From Butyrivibrio sp. LB2008 (GTDB taxonomy: Bacteria > Bacillota > Clostridia > Lachnospirales > Lachnospiraceae), in NCBI RefSeq assembly GCF_000621565.1, contig NZ_JHXZ01000014.1:62001-126000 (forward strand): 64,000 bases of DNA, written 5' to 3'. The translations under genes and the position numbers were made by a program. The notes under the pieces are model-generated. The model saw only the letters and a program-made list of their open reading frames with translations, ran no database searches and had not been told where the DNA came from. Positions 24,001 to 34,366 of the stretch are shown here, in pieces. Every line of letters begins with the position of its first letter. Position 1 is the stretch's first letter.

Positions 24001-25290
24001 TTATTTCTTCTTAGGAATAAGTACTTCTTTTCCTCCCATGTAAGGACGAAGAACTTCAGGAATCTTTACGCTTCCGTCTGCCTGAAGGTTATTCTCAAGG
24101 AAAGCAATAAGCATTCTCGGAGGAGCAACTACTGTGTTATTAAGTGTGTGTGCGAGGTAGTTTCCATCCTTACCCTTAATTCTGATCTTAAGTCTTCTTG
24201 CCTGTGCATCTCCAAGGTTAGAACAACTTCCTACTTCGAAGTACTTCTTCTGTCTTGGTGACCATGCCTCTACGTCACATGACTTGCACTTAAGATCTGC
24301 AAGATCTCCTGAGCAGCACTCAAGTGTACGTACAGGAATATCCATTGATCTGAAAAGATCTACTGTGTTCTTCCACAGTTTCTCATACCAATCTTTTGAC
24401 TCTTCGGGCTTACAGATTACAACCATCTCCTGCTTCTCGAACTGATGGATTCTGTATACACCTCTCTCCTCGATTCCGTGAGCACCTTTTTCTTTTCTGA
24501 AACAAGGTGAGTAACTTGTAAGAGGCATAGGAAGTTCTTCCTCGGGAATAATCTGATCAATGAACTTACCAATCATTGAATGCTCACTTGTTCCGATGAG
24601 ATAAAGATCTTCTCCCTCAATCTTATACATCATAGCTTCCATCTCAGGGAAACTCATAACTCCTGCTACTACATTTCCATGAATCATGAAAGGAGGAACA
24701 CAATATGTAAATCCTCTGTCAATCATGAAATCTCTTGCGTAAGAAATTACTGCAGAGTGAAGTCTTGCAATATCACCAAGTAGATAATAGAATCCGTTAC
24801 CTGCAACTCTTCTTGCAGCATCAAGATCGATTCCGCAGAAGCTCTCCATAATATCAGTATGATAAGGAATCTCGAAATCGGGTACAACGGGTTCACCAAA
24901 CTTCTCAATCTCAACATTCTCAGAATCATCTTTTCCGATAGGAACAGATTTGTCGATGATCTGAGGAATGATCATCATCTTATTTGTAACTTCTTCATCA
25001 AGCTTCTTCTGATTCTCTTCGAGTTCTTCAAGACGCTTTGCTTCTTTTGCAACTTCATCCTTGAGGGCCATTGCTTCTTCTTTTTTGCCCTGTGCCATCA
25101 TTGCACCGATCTCTTTAGAAATCTTATTCTTATGTGCACGGATTTCATCAGCTTCCTGCTGGTTTGTTCTTCTGGCTTCATCGAGTTTTATTATCTCATC
25201 TACAAGAGGAAGTTTCTCATCCTGAAATTTGTTCTTGATGTTCTCTCTTACCACATCAGGGTTTTCACGTAAAAATTTAATGTCGATCAT
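24001..25290 (-). CDS. serS: Seryl-tRNA synthetase
   Basis: A 429-aa class II synthetase that charges tRNA-Ser. An N-terminal two-stranded coiled coil (about 25-100) binds the tRNA long arm. Motif 2 (SPCFRKEKGAHGIEERGVYRIHQFEK) and motif 3 (NNTVVAPPRMLIAFLENN) are complete. The start is set at ATG 25290 (MIDIKFLRENPD) with GGAGGAG upstream; an in-frame TTG at 25305 would include the ribosome site. No T-box leader was seen. Confidence 0.95.
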   Translation of the reverse strand: MIDIKFLRENPDVVRENIKNKFQDEKLPLVDEIIKLDEARRTNQQEADEIRAHKNKISKEIGAMMAQGKKEEAMALKDEVAKEAKRLEELEENQKKLDEEVTNKMMIIPQIIDKSVPIGKDDSENVEIEKFGEPVVPDFEIPYHTDIMESFCGIDLDAARRVAGNGFYYLLGDIARLHSAVISYARDFMIDRGFTYCVPPFMIHGNVVAGVMSFPEMEAMMYKIEGEDLYLIGTSEHSMIGKFIDQIIPEEELPMPLTSYSPCFRKEKGAHGIEERGVYRIHQFEKQEMVVICKPEESKDWYEKLWKNTVDLFRSMDIPVRTLECCSGDLADLKCKSCDVEAWSPRQKKYFEVGSCSNLGDAQARRLKIRIKGKDGNYLAHTLNNTVVAPPRMLIAFLENNLQADGSVKIPEVLRPYMGGKEVLIPKKK

Positions 25291-25347
25291 TTTGATCTCC
25301 TCCAAGTATGTTTATATATTTATTCATTTTCCTGTTATGGAAAAAAT

Positions 25348-25869
25348 TTATCTTCTTACACTTTCGCGTGCTCTATCCAAAGCTTTCTTTTCCTCATCAC
25401 TGAGTTCAACATCTGCTATACCGGCGTTGATCATCTTTGAATAAGAATAGTTGAGTCCGTCTGTACTGTGAACTGAATTCATAAGAAATCCATTGTCATT
25501 TTCATCGAGCATGCAAAGTGCAAAACTGAGCTGTCCACCCATCTGACTAAATGCATCATATTTCTCAAGTCCGATTTTCTGGAATGTTCTCTGCATTCTC
25601 TTATTGATATCTTGGATATCCTTTCGGTTTTTATCATTCTCAGTTCTTATCATTTTGTTCTCATGAAAGAGATCTACGATTTCATCTTCAAGTGACTTCG
25701 CATCTTTTCCACTCATGAACTTGTTATACTTCTTAGCCACTTTACTGATTTTACTTCCTTGAATTATCACAATAAGTAAAAGTAACAATATAAGTCCTAA
25801 AAGTACAAAGATAAAAATTGCGGGATCTATGTTTCCAAGACCCATAAGATTTAATATGTTGCTCTCCAT
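25348..25869 (-). CDS. DUF4446-family membrane protein
   Basis: A 173-aa protein with one N-terminal membrane helix (about 15-38, IFIFVLLGLILLLLLIVII), a coiled-coil region (about 55-100) and a C-terminal domain with LSFALCMLDENDNGFLMNSVHS, the DUF4446 core. The family often sits next to parB, as here (16 bases apart), and its role is unknown. The N-terminus is probably outside and the main domain in the cytosol. It may be co-transcribed with parA-parB. Confidence 0.8.
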   Translation of the reverse strand: MESNILNLMGLGNIDPAIFIFVLLGLILLLLLIVIIQGSKISKVAKKYNKFMSGKDAKSLEDEIVDLFHENKMIRTENDKNRKDIQDINKRMQRTFQKIGLEKYDAFSQMGGQLSFALCMLDENDNGFLMNSVHSTDGLNYSYSKMINAGIADVELSDEEKKALDRARESVRR

Positions 25870-25885
25870 TTTATTCTGTCTCCGA

Positions 25886-26809
25886 TTATTCTGTGCATAG
25901 TCTGTTTATTATTTTTTCAAGATCGTCACTGCTATAGAATTCAATCTCAATCTTTCCTGCTCCACTGCCCTTGGAAGTAATGTCTACTTTTGTTCCAATT
26001 GCCTGCTTACATCTTTCGGAAAGATTAGAATAAATAGCATCTAAACTTGGATTGCTCTCAACTACTTTTTTAGGCTTTGGTGTTTTGCCAAGATTCTTTA
26101 CCAGTTTCTCAGTCTCTCTAACACTAAGCTTTTCATCAAATACTTTCTGAGCAAGCATCGTCTGCTCTTCTTCGCTTTCAACAGATATAAGTGCTCTGGC
26201 ATGACCTGTTGTAATAAGTCCATCGATAACCATCTGTCTTACTTTTTCACAAAGCTTCAAAAGACGAAGTGAGTTTGTAATCGTCACTCTGCTCTTTGAT
26301 ACTTTCTCTGCAACAACATCCTGAGTATATCCGAATTCATCGATCAGCTTTCTATATGCAAGAGCTTCTTCAATAGGATTTATATCTTCTCTCTGAATGT
26401 TATCTATGAGTGAGATCTCTGCAATTTCATGTTCACTAAGATCTTTTATTATAACAGGGACTTCTTTTATCCCGGCCTTCTTAGCTGCACGCCATCTTCT
26501 CTCACCACCAACGATTTCATAATGATCTTCTTTATCTGTTACTATAAGAGGATTTATTATTCCATACTGTTTGATTGACTCAGACAACTCAATAAGACTA
26601 TCTTCATCAAAAGATTTTCTTGGCTGATTTCTGTTAGGTTCAATCTTTGTGATATTAACCTGTACAACCTGTCCCTCAATATTTTGATTTTCCTGCTCTT
26701 GTTGTTCTGAGAATTTCAACTCTCTTTCTCTTGGTGTGAAAGATGTCTTAGCCGGTATAATTGAATCAAGTCCTTTTCCTAATCCTCTTTTCACATTCTT
26801 AACTGCCAT
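25886..26809 (-). CDS. parB: Chromosome-partitioning protein ParB (Spo0J)
   Basis: The 307-aa protein has an N-terminal CTPase/ParB domain with the GERRWRA box (in VGGERRWRAAKKAG), a central helix-turn-helix (YTQDVVAEKVSKSRVTITNSLRLL) that reads parS, and a C-terminal dimerisation segment. It loads on the parS sites at 27797 and 27844, spreads as a CTP clamp and helps segregate the origin. It lies 18 bases after parA. Confidence 0.94.
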   Translation of the reverse strand: MAVKNVKRGLGKGLDSIIPAKTSFTPRERELKFSEQQEQENQNIEGQVVQVNITKIEPNRNQPRKSFDEDSLIELSESIKQYGIINPLIVTDKEDHYEIVGGERRWRAAKKAGIKEVPVIIKDLSEHEIAEISLIDNIQREDINPIEEALAYRKLIDEFGYTQDVVAEKVSKSRVTITNSLRLLKLCEKVRQMVIDGLITTGHARALISVESEEEQTMLAQKVFDEKLSVRETEKLVKNLGKTPKPKKVVESNPSLDAIYSNLSERCKQAIGTKVDITSKGSGAGKIEIEFYSSDDLEKIINRLCTE

Positions 26810-26827
26810 ATCTTATGCCCCTCCGCT

Positions 26828-27604
26828 TTAATCAAATTTTCTGTCGATAACCTCATTTGCAAGAAGCCGATATGCTTCAGCTCCTGCGGACTTTGGTTCA
26901 TAAACATTTATAGGTAGTCCGTAACTGGGTGCTTCTGCAAGACGAATGTTTCTGGGGATTATTGTCTTATACACATTCTCCTGTATATGTTCTTTAACAT
27001 TCTCTACAACTTGAAGCGACAGATTGGTACGTGAATCAAACATTGTAAAGACAACACCTTCCATATCAAGTTCAGGATTAAGTCTGTCTTTTACAAGATT
27101 AACTGTGTGAACCAACTGGCTGAGACCTTCTAGTGCATAGTACTCGCACTGGATAGGTACAAGAACTGTATTAGCTGTAGTCATTGCATTGACTGTCAGC
27201 ATACTAAGTGAAGGTGGACAATCTATAATAATAAAATCATAGTCATCCCTTATACCACTTATTGCTTCTCTCAAAATATATTCTTTGTTATCAGAATCTA
27301 TTAACTCAATCTCTACCGCAGCTAAGTTTACGTTTGAAGGAATGATATCCACTCCGTCAATTCCCTTTACAACATTTCTAGTTATTACTTCATCAATGCT
27401 ACACTCACCGATCATCAATTCATATATTGTGCGATCGATCTCATTCTTATCAATACCAAATCCACTGGTAGTATTTCCCTGAGGATCTGTATCAATAACC
27501 AATACCTTCTTTCCTTTTTCTGCCAAAGCAGATGCTAGATTGATTGAAGTGGTAGTCTTTCCGACTCCGCCTTTTTGGTTTGCAATTGCGATTATTCTTC
27601 CCAT
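26828..27604 (-). CDS. parA: Chromosome-partitioning ATPase ParA (Soj)
   Basis: A 258-aa deviant Walker-A ATPase: ANQKGGVGKTTTSINL near the N-terminus, FIIIDCPPSLS as Walker A', and a short form without an N-terminal DNA-binding domain, like Soj. The start is set at 27604 (MGRIIAIANQKGG), with GGGAGG just upstream. It works with ParB on origin segregation and, in relatives, controls DnaA. Confidence 0.94.
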   Translation of the reverse strand: MGRIIAIANQKGGVGKTTTSINLASALAEKGKKVLVIDTDPQGNTTSGFGIDKNEIDRTIYELMIGECSIDEVITRNVVKGIDGVDIIPSNVNLAAVEIELIDSDNKEYILREAISGIRDDYDFIIIDCPPSLSMLTVNAMTTANTVLVPIQCEYYALEGLSQLVHTVNLVKDRLNPELDMEGVVFTMFDSRTNLSLQVVENVKEHIQENVYKTIIPRNIRLAEAPSYGLPINVYEPKSAGAEAYRLLANEVIDRKFD

Positions 27605-27667
27605 TACGCCTCCCATCATCGTGAAACACTACTCTGATTTTACCACATTATTAAAACTATAGAACAT

Positions 27668-27719
27668 AAAAAAAGCACAATCTTTAGAAAATATGACATT
27701 ATTTTCTAGATTGCGCTTT
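27668..27719 (-). terminator. Terminator upstream of parA
   Basis: A long imperfect stem (AAAGCgCAATCT with AGATTGtGCTTT, extended by AGAAAAT pairing) ends in T7 on the minus strand. It separates the rsmG transcript from parA. Confidence 0.85.
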
Positions 27720-27796
27720 GATTACTATATGTATTTATGGATGTTTCATGGTCCGTTTTTATGTTTCACGGTTTATCACTATATTTTGTATTTTTA

Positions 27797-27812
27797 TGTT
27801 TCACGTGAAACA
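27797..27812. promoter_or_regulatory. parS site
   Basis: A perfect 16-bp parS palindrome, TGTTTCACGTGAAACA, between rsmG and parA. It is the ParB loading site. Confidence 0.97.
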
Positions 27813-27843
27813 ATTAGTTGTGCTTAAATTTTAACATCAGATA

Positions 27844-27859
27844 TGTTTCACGTGAAACA
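27844..27859. promoter_or_regulatory. parS site
   Basis: A second perfect TGTTTCACGTGAAACA, 47 bp from the first. Half-sites TGTTTCAC/T also occur at 27742 and 27762, and GTGAAACA at 27621. Confidence 0.97.
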
Positions 27860-27871
27860 TTATTTTGTGTT

Positions 27872-28609
27872 TTACAAAGGATTTTTTGCAGGTGTTCCTG
27901 CCTTACGAGGATACTGCTTTGATGTATGTTCCTTCTTTTCAACGATACAAATTGTACGTGAAATGTCCGTTCCCGGTAAAAAGAAATCGTTACACTCTTT
28001 AAGTTTTCCACCAAGAAGATGTATTGCTCCTTTAGCTGCTTCCACTTCTTCAGATCCTTTATCACCTTTAAATGCAATAAACTCTCCGCCAACTTTTACA
28101 TAAGGAAGACAGTATTCAGAAAGAGTAGACATATTAGCAACTGCTCTCGAAACAGCGAAATCAAATTTTTCTCTGAGTGAACCACTCTTGCTTGACGAAT
28201 AATCTTCTGCTCTTCCATGAAGAGTTTCAATACTACCTTTCTCATTAAGACCAAGAGTATCTATTACTTCATTGAGAAAGTTAATTCTCTTATTGAGTGA
28301 ATCGAGTAAGGTAATATGTAAATCAGGGAAAACTATCTTAAGAGGAATTCCCGGAAAACCGGCTCCGGTTCCAATATCAATTATTGAATACTCTTTATCT
28401 TTGAAATCTACAAAAGGAACACATGAGATACTATCAACAAAGTGAAGCTTACACACATCATCAAAATCTGTTATCGCAGTAAGATTCATTACTTCATTTA
28501 CTCTAACAAGAATATCAAAGTACTGATCAAATTGTTCCAGTTGTCTGTCAGTGAGTTCTATTCCGTATGAACGAAAGTCTTCAATCATTTTATTGTATTT
28601 ATTCCTCAT
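27872..28609 (-). CDS. rsmG: 16S rRNA (guanine527-N7)-methyltransferase
   Basis: A 245-aa Rossmann-fold methyltransferase that modifies G527 of 16S rRNA. The SAM motif reads [20 protein letters not shown], and the RsmG signature [20 protein letters not shown] is present. The start is set at 28609, with AGGAAAA upstream, overlapping the end of mnmG by 11 bases, so it is likely coupled to it. It ends only 13 bases before a parS site. Confidence 0.94.
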   Translation of the reverse strand: MRNKYNKMIEDFRSYGIELTDRQLEQFDQYFDILVRVNEVMNLTAITDFDDVCKLHFVDSISCVPFVDFKDKEYSIIDIGTGAGFPGIPLKIVFPDLHITLLDSLNKRINFLNEVIDTLGLNEKGSIETLHGRAEDYSSSKSGSLREKFDFAVSRAVANMSTLSEYCLPYVKVGGEFIAFKGDKGSEEVEAAKGAIHLLGGKLKECNDFFLPGTDISRTICIVEKKEHTSKQYPRKAGTPAKNPL

Positions 28610-30527
28610 TCTGTTTTCCTCTATTAAGTGAGTCAAGATAAATGATCAGTACAGAAACATCTGCCGGATTAACTCCACCGATTCGAGAAGCCTGTCCAAT
28701 ATTAACAGGTCTGAACTTTTCAAGTTTCTGTCTTGCTTCAAGTCTTAAACTGCTGACATCATTATAATCAATATCCGCCGGGATAAGTTTTCTCTCAAGT
28801 TTCTTAAATTGCTCAACCTGTCTTTCCTGTCTGTTGATATATCCTTCATATCTGATGGTAATCTCAACTTGTTCGATAACATCTTTAGGAAGTTCAGGTC
28901 TATCAGGATCAATTTCTGCAATCATATCGTAAGTCATCTCCGGACGACATAATAATTCTGCAAGAGAAACTGCAGTCTTCAAAGGTGTACTTCCACACCT
29001 TGTCAGGAAATCCTGAATTTTGGAATTGGCACCTATATTAATACTCTTTAACCTGTCGACTTCTTTGGTTATCAGCTCAATCTTATTGATCAGCTTGTTG
29101 TACCTATCATCATCTATAAGACCAACTTCATGACCTTTTCCTCTAAGTCTGATATCTGCATTGTCTTGTCTAAGAAGCAACCTGTACTCTGCTCTTGAAG
29201 TCATCATCCTGTAAGGTTCAAGATTTTCTTTTGTAACCAGATCATCAACAAGAACTCCGATGTATCCTTCAGATCTGTCTATAGAAAGATAAGGTCTGTT
29301 CTCAATCTGCATCACAGCATTAATTCCGGCATACAATCCCTGTGCTGCTGCTTCTTCATATCCACTACTTCCGTTAAACTGCCCTGCTGAAAAAAGTCCT
29401 CTGATATTTTTAATCTCAAGAGTTGGATGAAGCTGTCCGGGACAAAGACAATCGTACTCGATTGCATAAGCATTTTTTACAATACGACAATTCTCAAGTC
29501 CGGGTACTGTTCTGTACATTGCAATCTGAACATCCTCAGGAAGTGATGAAGACATTCCGTCTATGTACATCTCATTTGTAAATGTTCCTTCGGGTTCAAC
29601 AAAAACCTGATGCCTTTCATGGTCAGGAAACTTTACAACTTTATCTTCAATTGAAGGACAATATCTTGGACCAACGCCTTCGATGATTCCCGCATAAATT
29701 GGGGACCTATCAATATTATTGCGTATTATTTCATGCGTTTTTTCATTAGTGTATGTAAGCCAACATGAAACCTGTGGTCTCTGAACATCAGAAGGATCTG
29801 TATCAAATGAAAAAGGAATAACTGGATTGTCACCAAACTGTTCTGTCATCTTTGAATAGTCGATTGTATTTCCATCCATTCTGGCAGGTGTTCCTGTCTT
29901 GAATCTTCTGAGTTCTATCCCTGCATCAATAAGTGATTGTGACAAAAGGTTGGAAGGCTGAAGTCCGTTCGGTCCACTGTAAGTGATTGCTTCACCTGTA
30001 AGACAACGACTCTTAAGATAAGTTCCTGTACATAAGATAACAGCTTTAGCTTCATAAACAATTCCGCTAAAAATCTTCACTCCGGTAATCACATGTTTAT
30101 AACCTTCAGCTTTAAGTTCATCAGAAGGTTCATCGTAAATAATTTCTGAAACCTCGGCCTGCTTGATAGTAAGGTGCTCCTGTTTTTCAAGAACTTCTTT
30201 CATCTTCTTGGAGTATTCCATCTTGTCAGCCTGACATCTGAGTGAATGAACAGCAGGTCCCTTTGATGTGTTTAACATCTTGGACTGCAAAAAAGTCTTA
30301 TCAATATTTTTTCCCATCTCACCGCCAAGAGCATCTATCTCTCGAACAAGGTGACCTTTGGAAGATCCTCCGATGTGAGGGTTACAAGGCATGAATGCAA
30401 TGTTGTCCGCACTCATAGTAAAAATTATAGTTTCAAGACCAAGTCTGCTACAAGCAAGTGCCGCCTCACATCCGGCATGTCCTGCTCCGATTATTACAAC
30501 ATCATATTTTTCAGTAAAAACATTCAT
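28599..30527 (-). CDS. mnmG: tRNA uridine-34 modification enzyme MnmG (GidA)
   Basis: A 642-aa FAD-binding protein that with MnmE makes carboxymethylaminomethyl-U34 in certain tRNAs. The N-terminus has the dinucleotide fold [42 protein letters not shown] and the [20 protein letters not shown] segment are typical. It lies 3 bases after mnmE in the conserved order mnmE-mnmG-rsmG. Confidence 0.96.
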   Translation of the reverse strand: MNVFTEKYDVVIIGAGHAGCEAALACSRLGLETIIFTMSADNIAFMPCNPHIGGSSKGHLVREIDALGGEMGKNIDKTFLQSKMLNTSKGPAVHSLRCQADKMEYSKKMKEVLEKQEHLTIKQAEVSEIIYDEPSDELKAEGYKHVITGVKIFSGIVYEAKAVILCTGTYLKSRCLTGEAITYSGPNGLQPSNLLSQSLIDAGIELRRFKTGTPARMDGNTIDYSKMTEQFGDNPVIPFSFDTDPSDVQRPQVSCWLTYTNEKTHEIIRNNIDRSPIYAGIIEGVGPRYCPSIEDKVVKFPDHERHQVFVEPEGTFTNEMYIDGMSSSLPEDVQIAMYRTVPGLENCRIVKNAYAIEYDCLCPGQLHPTLEIKNIRGLFSAGQFNGSSGYEEAAAQGLYAGINAVMQIENRPYLSIDRSEGYIGVLVDDLVTKENLEPYRMMTSRAEYRLLLRQDNADIRLRGKGHEVGLIDDDRYNKLINKIELITKEVDRLKSINIGANSKIQDFLTRCGSTPLKTAVSLAELLCRPEMTYDMIAEIDPDRPELPKDVIEQVEITIRYEGYINRQERQVEQFKKLERKLIPADIDYNDVSSLRLEARQKLEKFRPVNIGQASRIGGVNPADVSVLIIYLDSLNRGKQNEE

Positions 30528-30530
30528 AAA

Positions 30531-31946
30531 TTATTTTCCCATACAAAATTTTGAAAATATCTCTTCTACCAGATCATCACCGACTTCTTCTCCGATGATC
30601 TCACCAAGGTAGGCATAAGCATTTGAAAGATCCACAGTATAAAAATCTTCCGAAAGATTTTTTGAAATACTGTCCTCAACAAGTTTGAGGCTATCATATA
30701 CTTTCTGAAGAAGTTCTTTGTGTCTTAAGTTTGTAATGTAGATTTCCTGTTTCGGTAAAATATCTCCATTAAAGAAAAGTTTTGAAAGAGCATCTTTAAG
30801 CTCATCTATACCATTACCTTTCAACATAGAAGTTTTTATAACAGGAACGTTATCCACATTTGTGAAAAACTTACACACATTATCCTCATTAATTTTTATA
30901 TCATCAGAAAGGTCATTCTTATTAAGAAGAACTATTGTTTTCTTACCTTTACACAGATTGATTATCTCTTCATCTTCATCATCGATGTCGCGAGTTGAAT
31001 CAAGAATGTATAAAACAAGATCTGCTTCTTCTATCTTACTCTTTGCTTTATCCACACCCATCTTCTCAATAATATCATCGGTATCTCTGATTCCGGCAGT
31101 ATCTATAAGATGCAAAACAATATCACCAAGTCTTACCGTCTCTTCAATAATATCTCTTGTTGTTCCGGCAATGTCAGTAACAATTGCTCTTTCATCTCCG
31201 ATGAGAGTATTCAAAAGAGATGATTTTCCGGCATTCGGCTTTCCAACAATAACAGTCTTTATTCCATCTTTTCTGATCTTTCCTTCATCCGCAGTACTAA
31301 GTAATTTTTCAATTTCATTAGTCAGATCTAAAACTTTGGCATTGAGCTTTTCGGGATATCCGGTAAGATCATAATTCTCAGGATCATCAAGAGCAGATTC
31401 AATAAAAGCCATCTCATAAATAATCCGTTCTCTCATACTCTTCACTTTATCATAGATACTTCCACGAAGCTGATTTCTGGAACTGTCCAGAGCAAAATTG
31501 TTCTGGGCACTTATGATATCCATTATTGCTTCCGCCTTTGTCAGATCAATCCTTCCATTAAGAAAAGCTCTCTTGGTAAATTCACCGGGATCCGCCAATC
31601 GACATCCATTCTTAAGAAGCAACTCTATGATCTGATTCATTATGAGAATTCCGCCATGTGTATTAATTTCCACAACATCTTCTCTTGTAAAACTATGAGG
31701 GGCTTTCATAAATGAGACCATTACCTCATCAATGATTTTCTCACCATCACATATGTACCCGTACTTTATAGTATTCGGATCATGTTTTTTTAATGTCTGC
31801 TCCATTTTAGCAGAACGATAAATCTTATCACAAATTGAAACTGCATCTCTTCCACTAACTCTTATAACTCCGATTCCGGAATCAGACATCGCGGTTGCAA
31901 CTGCGCAGATTGTATCATCATTAAAATTATTAAAAACACCTGACAT
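30531..31946 (-). CDS. mnmE: tRNA modification GTPase MnmE
   Basis: A 471-aa enzyme with an N-terminal tetrahydrofolate-binding domain (about 1-120), a helical domain, and an inserted G domain with G1 GKPNAGKSS, G3 DTAG and G4 NKND. The C-terminus ends FCMGK, matching the FCIGK motif with the catalytic Cys. The start at 31946 (MSGVFNNFNDDTIC) matches the family; the ribosome site there (GAG) is weak, and longer frames cross an upstream hairpin. Confidence 0.94.
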   Translation of the reverse strand: MSGVFNNFNDDTICAVATAMSDSGIGVIRVSGRDAVSICDKIYRSAKMEQTLKKHDPNTIKYGYICDGEKIIDEVMVSFMKAPHSFTREDVVEINTHGGILIMNQIIELLLKNGCRLADPGEFTKRAFLNGRIDLTKAEAIMDIISAQNNFALDSSRNQLRGSIYDKVKSMRERIIYEMAFIESALDDPENYDLTGYPEKLNAKVLDLTNEIEKLLSTADEGKIRKDGIKTVIVGKPNAGKSSLLNTLIGDERAIVTDIAGTTRDIIEETVRLGDIVLHLIDTAGIRDTDDIIEKMGVDKAKSKIEEADLVLYILDSTRDIDDEDEEIINLCKGKKTIVLLNKNDLSDDIKINEDNVCKFFTNVDNVPVIKTSMLKGNGIDELKDALSKLFFNGDILPKQEIYITNLRHKELLQKVYDSLKLVEDSISKNLSEDFYTVDLSNAYAYLGEIIGEEVGDDLVEEIFSKFCMGK

Positions 31947-31994
31947 ATTTTGTCTCGCTTCTATTTTAATAAATTTTTCTCTACATATAATAAT

Positions 31995-32023
31995 ACCCCT
32001 CAAAGTATACAACTTCGAGGGGT
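31995..32023. terminator. Hairpin between jag and mnmE
   Basis: ACCCCTC and GAGGGGT arms, with further pairing inside, form a stable stem. The following minus-strand sequence is ATTATTATA, not a clean T run, so it could be a terminator, a processing site or a stabiliser. Confidence 0.5.
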
Positions 32024-32032
32024 AAATGTTTA

Positions 32033-32806
32033 TTATTTCTTTAATGTAACAACTACTCTTCTGAATGGTTCTTCACCTTCGCTGTGAGTAGTAACAAACC
32101 TGTCTCCCTGAAGAGCTGAATGAATAATTCTTCTCTCATAAGGATTCATAGGCTCTAAAGCTACTGAATGTCTGGACTTTCTAACCTTATAAGAAATGTT
32201 CTTTGCAAGATTTTCGAGAGTAGCTTTTCTTCTCTCTCTGTAATTCTCTGTATCAACCTTAACGTGGATGTACTCAGAATAATCTCTGTTAACAACAAGA
32301 GAAACAAGGTACTGAACAGAATCAAGTGTCTGTCCTCTCTTACCTATAAGTACTCCCATCTCATCTCCGCTAAGTTCAATATCAAGAATCTTATCAGCCT
32401 GATTGAAAGTAGTCTTAACAACAACTTCCATCTTCATTGCATCAAATACTTCTTTTAAGAATTTATTTGCTTTATCGCAGACTTCATCAGCATTAATATC
32501 TGAGCTGACAGTCTTTTCTACTTCTTTTACATTCTCTTTTGCTTTATCTTTTTCTTTTTTGCCCTTTACTTCCTGCTTAGATGAAACCTTTGTATCTACC
32601 TTGATATCATCAATCTTGATTTCTTCTTTCTTGTCTTCTTTAACCCTTGCCTTAATAATTGCAGGCTTTGCATTTATACCCAAAAAACCTGAAGACCCGC
32701 TTGAAACAACCTCATAATCAAGTTTATCACTAGTAACACAGAAGGATTCACAAGCTTCTGTAATAGCATCATCAACATTTTTTGCTGTAAACTCTTTATA
32801 CTCCAT
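32033..32806 (-). CDS. jag: RNA-binding protein Jag / KhpB
   Basis: A 257-aa protein with Jag-N (about 1-55, ending GFLGINAKPAIIKARV), a Lys-rich charged linker (60-105), a KH domain with the MGVLIGKRGQTLDS loop, and a C-terminal R3H domain (ENYRERRKATLENLAKN). Jag (KhpB) binds RNA with KhpA and influences cell division and elongation in Firmicutes. GGGAGG is upstream. It follows yidC by 25 bases. Confidence 0.93.
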   Translation of the reverse strand: MEYKEFTAKNVDDAITEACESFCVTSDKLDYEVVSSGSSGFLGINAKPAIIKARVKEDKKEEIKIDDIKVDTKVSSKQEVKGKKEKDKAKENVKEVEKTVSSDINADEVCDKANKFLKEVFDAMKMEVVVKTTFNQADKILDIELSGDEMGVLIGKRGQTLDSVQYLVSLVVNRDYSEYIHVKVDTENYRERRKATLENLAKNISYKVRKSRHSVALEPMNPYERRIIHSALQGDRFVTTHSEGEEPFRRVVVTLKK

Positions 32807-32831
32807 TTTTCCCTCCCAAAAAATACTTCTC

Positions 32832-34139
32832 TTATTTATTATTCTTCTCGTTGAAATCTTTTACCATATTAGCTTTCGCAAGAAGAGAATCTTTCTTTAT
32901 CTCTTTTCCGGAAAAAGAATCTCTTACCTTCTGGAGCTCAAGCTCTCTCTTCTCTAAAGAAACAGAATTTGTTGCTTTAGTCTCGATATTCTTTGTAGAC
33001 ATGTTTGCATATCTGTTCATCTGAGGAGTAGCCTTAAGTTTCTCCTGTTTCTTCTTATACTTCTCAATATTCTTTGCAATTTCTGCATCGATATCTTTTT
33101 TATCAATGTGCTTGTTGATAAGAACCTGCTGTACCGATCTGATAACCGCACCGATTATCCAGTAAATACCCATACCTGCGGGTAAGCTTAGACAAAATAC
33201 TGCAGACATCATAGGCATCATGATATTCATTGTCTTCATAGACTGCTGCATCTGAGCTGTCGGATCATCCGGATCAACCTTACCGTCTGCAGGAGCCTGC
33301 TGAGGCATAAGTTTTGTATTTACCCACTGCGTAAAGAATGCAAGGAAAGGAATAAGAATCGCACCAATAAGTAAAATGAAATGCTTATCCACAAATGCAG
33401 TCTTGATCATATATGTAGGTGTATCACTTATATTAAGTCCAAGGAAATTATTGTATCTGCTCAAAAGCTGATGTGTAGCTGATACTGAATCACCAATACC
33501 ACTAAAATTAGATGCAATCTTGTCCCAGTCAGATGATGATGCTTTATTCAATACATCGATAATAGTGTTTTCCACATAAGATGTATCACATGAAACAAAA
33601 AGCTCATTCTTAAACTGACTTGAATACATTTTTGCACTTGAGATATTATCTCTAAGGAAATCAGTTCCACCCGCTGTTGTTCTGATCTGCTCAGCAAGAG
33701 GATAAAAAGCATCCCTTACAGTCTGAACATAAGCAGGAATTGAATAAATAACACGATAAAGTGCAATAAGAATAGGCATCTGAATTAAGAGCTGTACGCA
33801 ACTTCCCGTCTGTGAAACGCCATATTTTGCATAAACTTCTTTAGTCTCCTGCTGCATCGCAAGCATAGAGTCGTTATCTTTCTTTCCCTTATACTTCTGC
33901 TGAATAGCCTTAAGTTCAGGGCTCATCTTTGACTGAAGTTTAGAAAATTTCTGCTGTTTGTAAGTCAAAGGAAAAAGGCAAAGATAAATTACCAAAGTAA
34001 ATAATAAGATTGCAAGACCAATATTAGGAATACCTATCGAATTAAGAACATTGAAAATAAAACTCATTACATGTCCAAGTAATTTTGCAATAGGTCCTAC
34101 GATATGTCCCTTATAAGGGGTTAAAAGAACTGGTGTCAA
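32832..34139 (-). CDS. yidC: Membrane protein insertase YidC (SpoIIIJ type)
   Basis: A 435-aa polytopic insertase. The first helix is about residues 15-50, followed by the conserved core ILLFTLVIYLCLFPLTYKQQKFSKLQSKMSPELKAIQ, with further helices near 110, 250 and 320, and a basic C-terminal tail that can touch the ribosome. The start is TTG at 34139, since AGGAGG lies 6 bases upstream; an in-frame ATG at 34157 would place this ribosome site inside the gene. A ~90-residue loop between helices 2 and 3 is longer than in Bacillus. Confidence 0.93.
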   Translation of the reverse strand: MTPVLLTPYKGHIVGPIAKLLGHVMSFIFNVLNSIGIPNIGLAILLFTLVIYLCLFPLTYKQQKFSKLQSKMSPELKAIQQKYKGKKDNDSMLAMQQETKEVYAKYGVSQTGSCVQLLIQMPILIALYRVIYSIPAYVQTVRDAFYPLAEQIRTTAGGTDFLRDNISSAKMYSSQFKNELFVSCDTSYVENTIIDVLNKASSSDWDKIASNFSGIGDSVSATHQLLSRYNNFLGLNISDTPTYMIKTAFVDKHFILLIGAILIPFLAFFTQWVNTKLMPQQAPADGKVDPDDPTAQMQQSMKTMNIMMPMMSAVFCLSLPAGMGIYWIIGAVIRSVQQVLINKHIDKKDIDAEIAKNIEKYKKKQEKLKATPQMNRYANMSTKNIETKATNSVSLEKRELELQKVRDSFSGKEIKKDSLLAKANMVKDFNEKNNK

Positions 34140-34156
34140 AACAAACCTCCTGTACA

Positions 34157-34366
34157 TTACGGAACGGGATCATATCCGCCACTGGAAAAGGGATTACACC
34201 TCATTATTCTCCAGATTGCGAGCAGACTCCCCTTAAATGCCCCATGTTTTTCTATAGCTTCCAGTCCGTACTCCGAACAAGTGGGAATATACGGACATTT
34301 TGTTCTCTTTAAAGGAGAAATGTACTTTCTGTACAATTTAATTAAAAAGATAAGTATCTTTTTCAT
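34157..34366 (-). CDS. yidD: Membrane protein insertion efficiency factor YidD
   Basis: A 69-aa protein with [11 protein letters not shown], then [23 protein letters not shown] and [13 protein letters not shown], all diagnostic of YidD. It is a peripheral inner-membrane protein that aids YidC. It overlaps the last base of rnpA (34366) and lies just before yidC. Confidence 0.95.
   Translation of the reverse strand: MKKILIFLIKLYRKYISPLKRTKCPYIPTCSEYGLEAIEKHGAFKGSLLAIWRIMRCNPFSSGGYDPVP

Noticed and set aside
34140..34157. ATG start of yidC at 34157
   Set aside because: AGGAGG would then be inside the gene; it sits at ideal spacing for the in-frame TTG at 34139.
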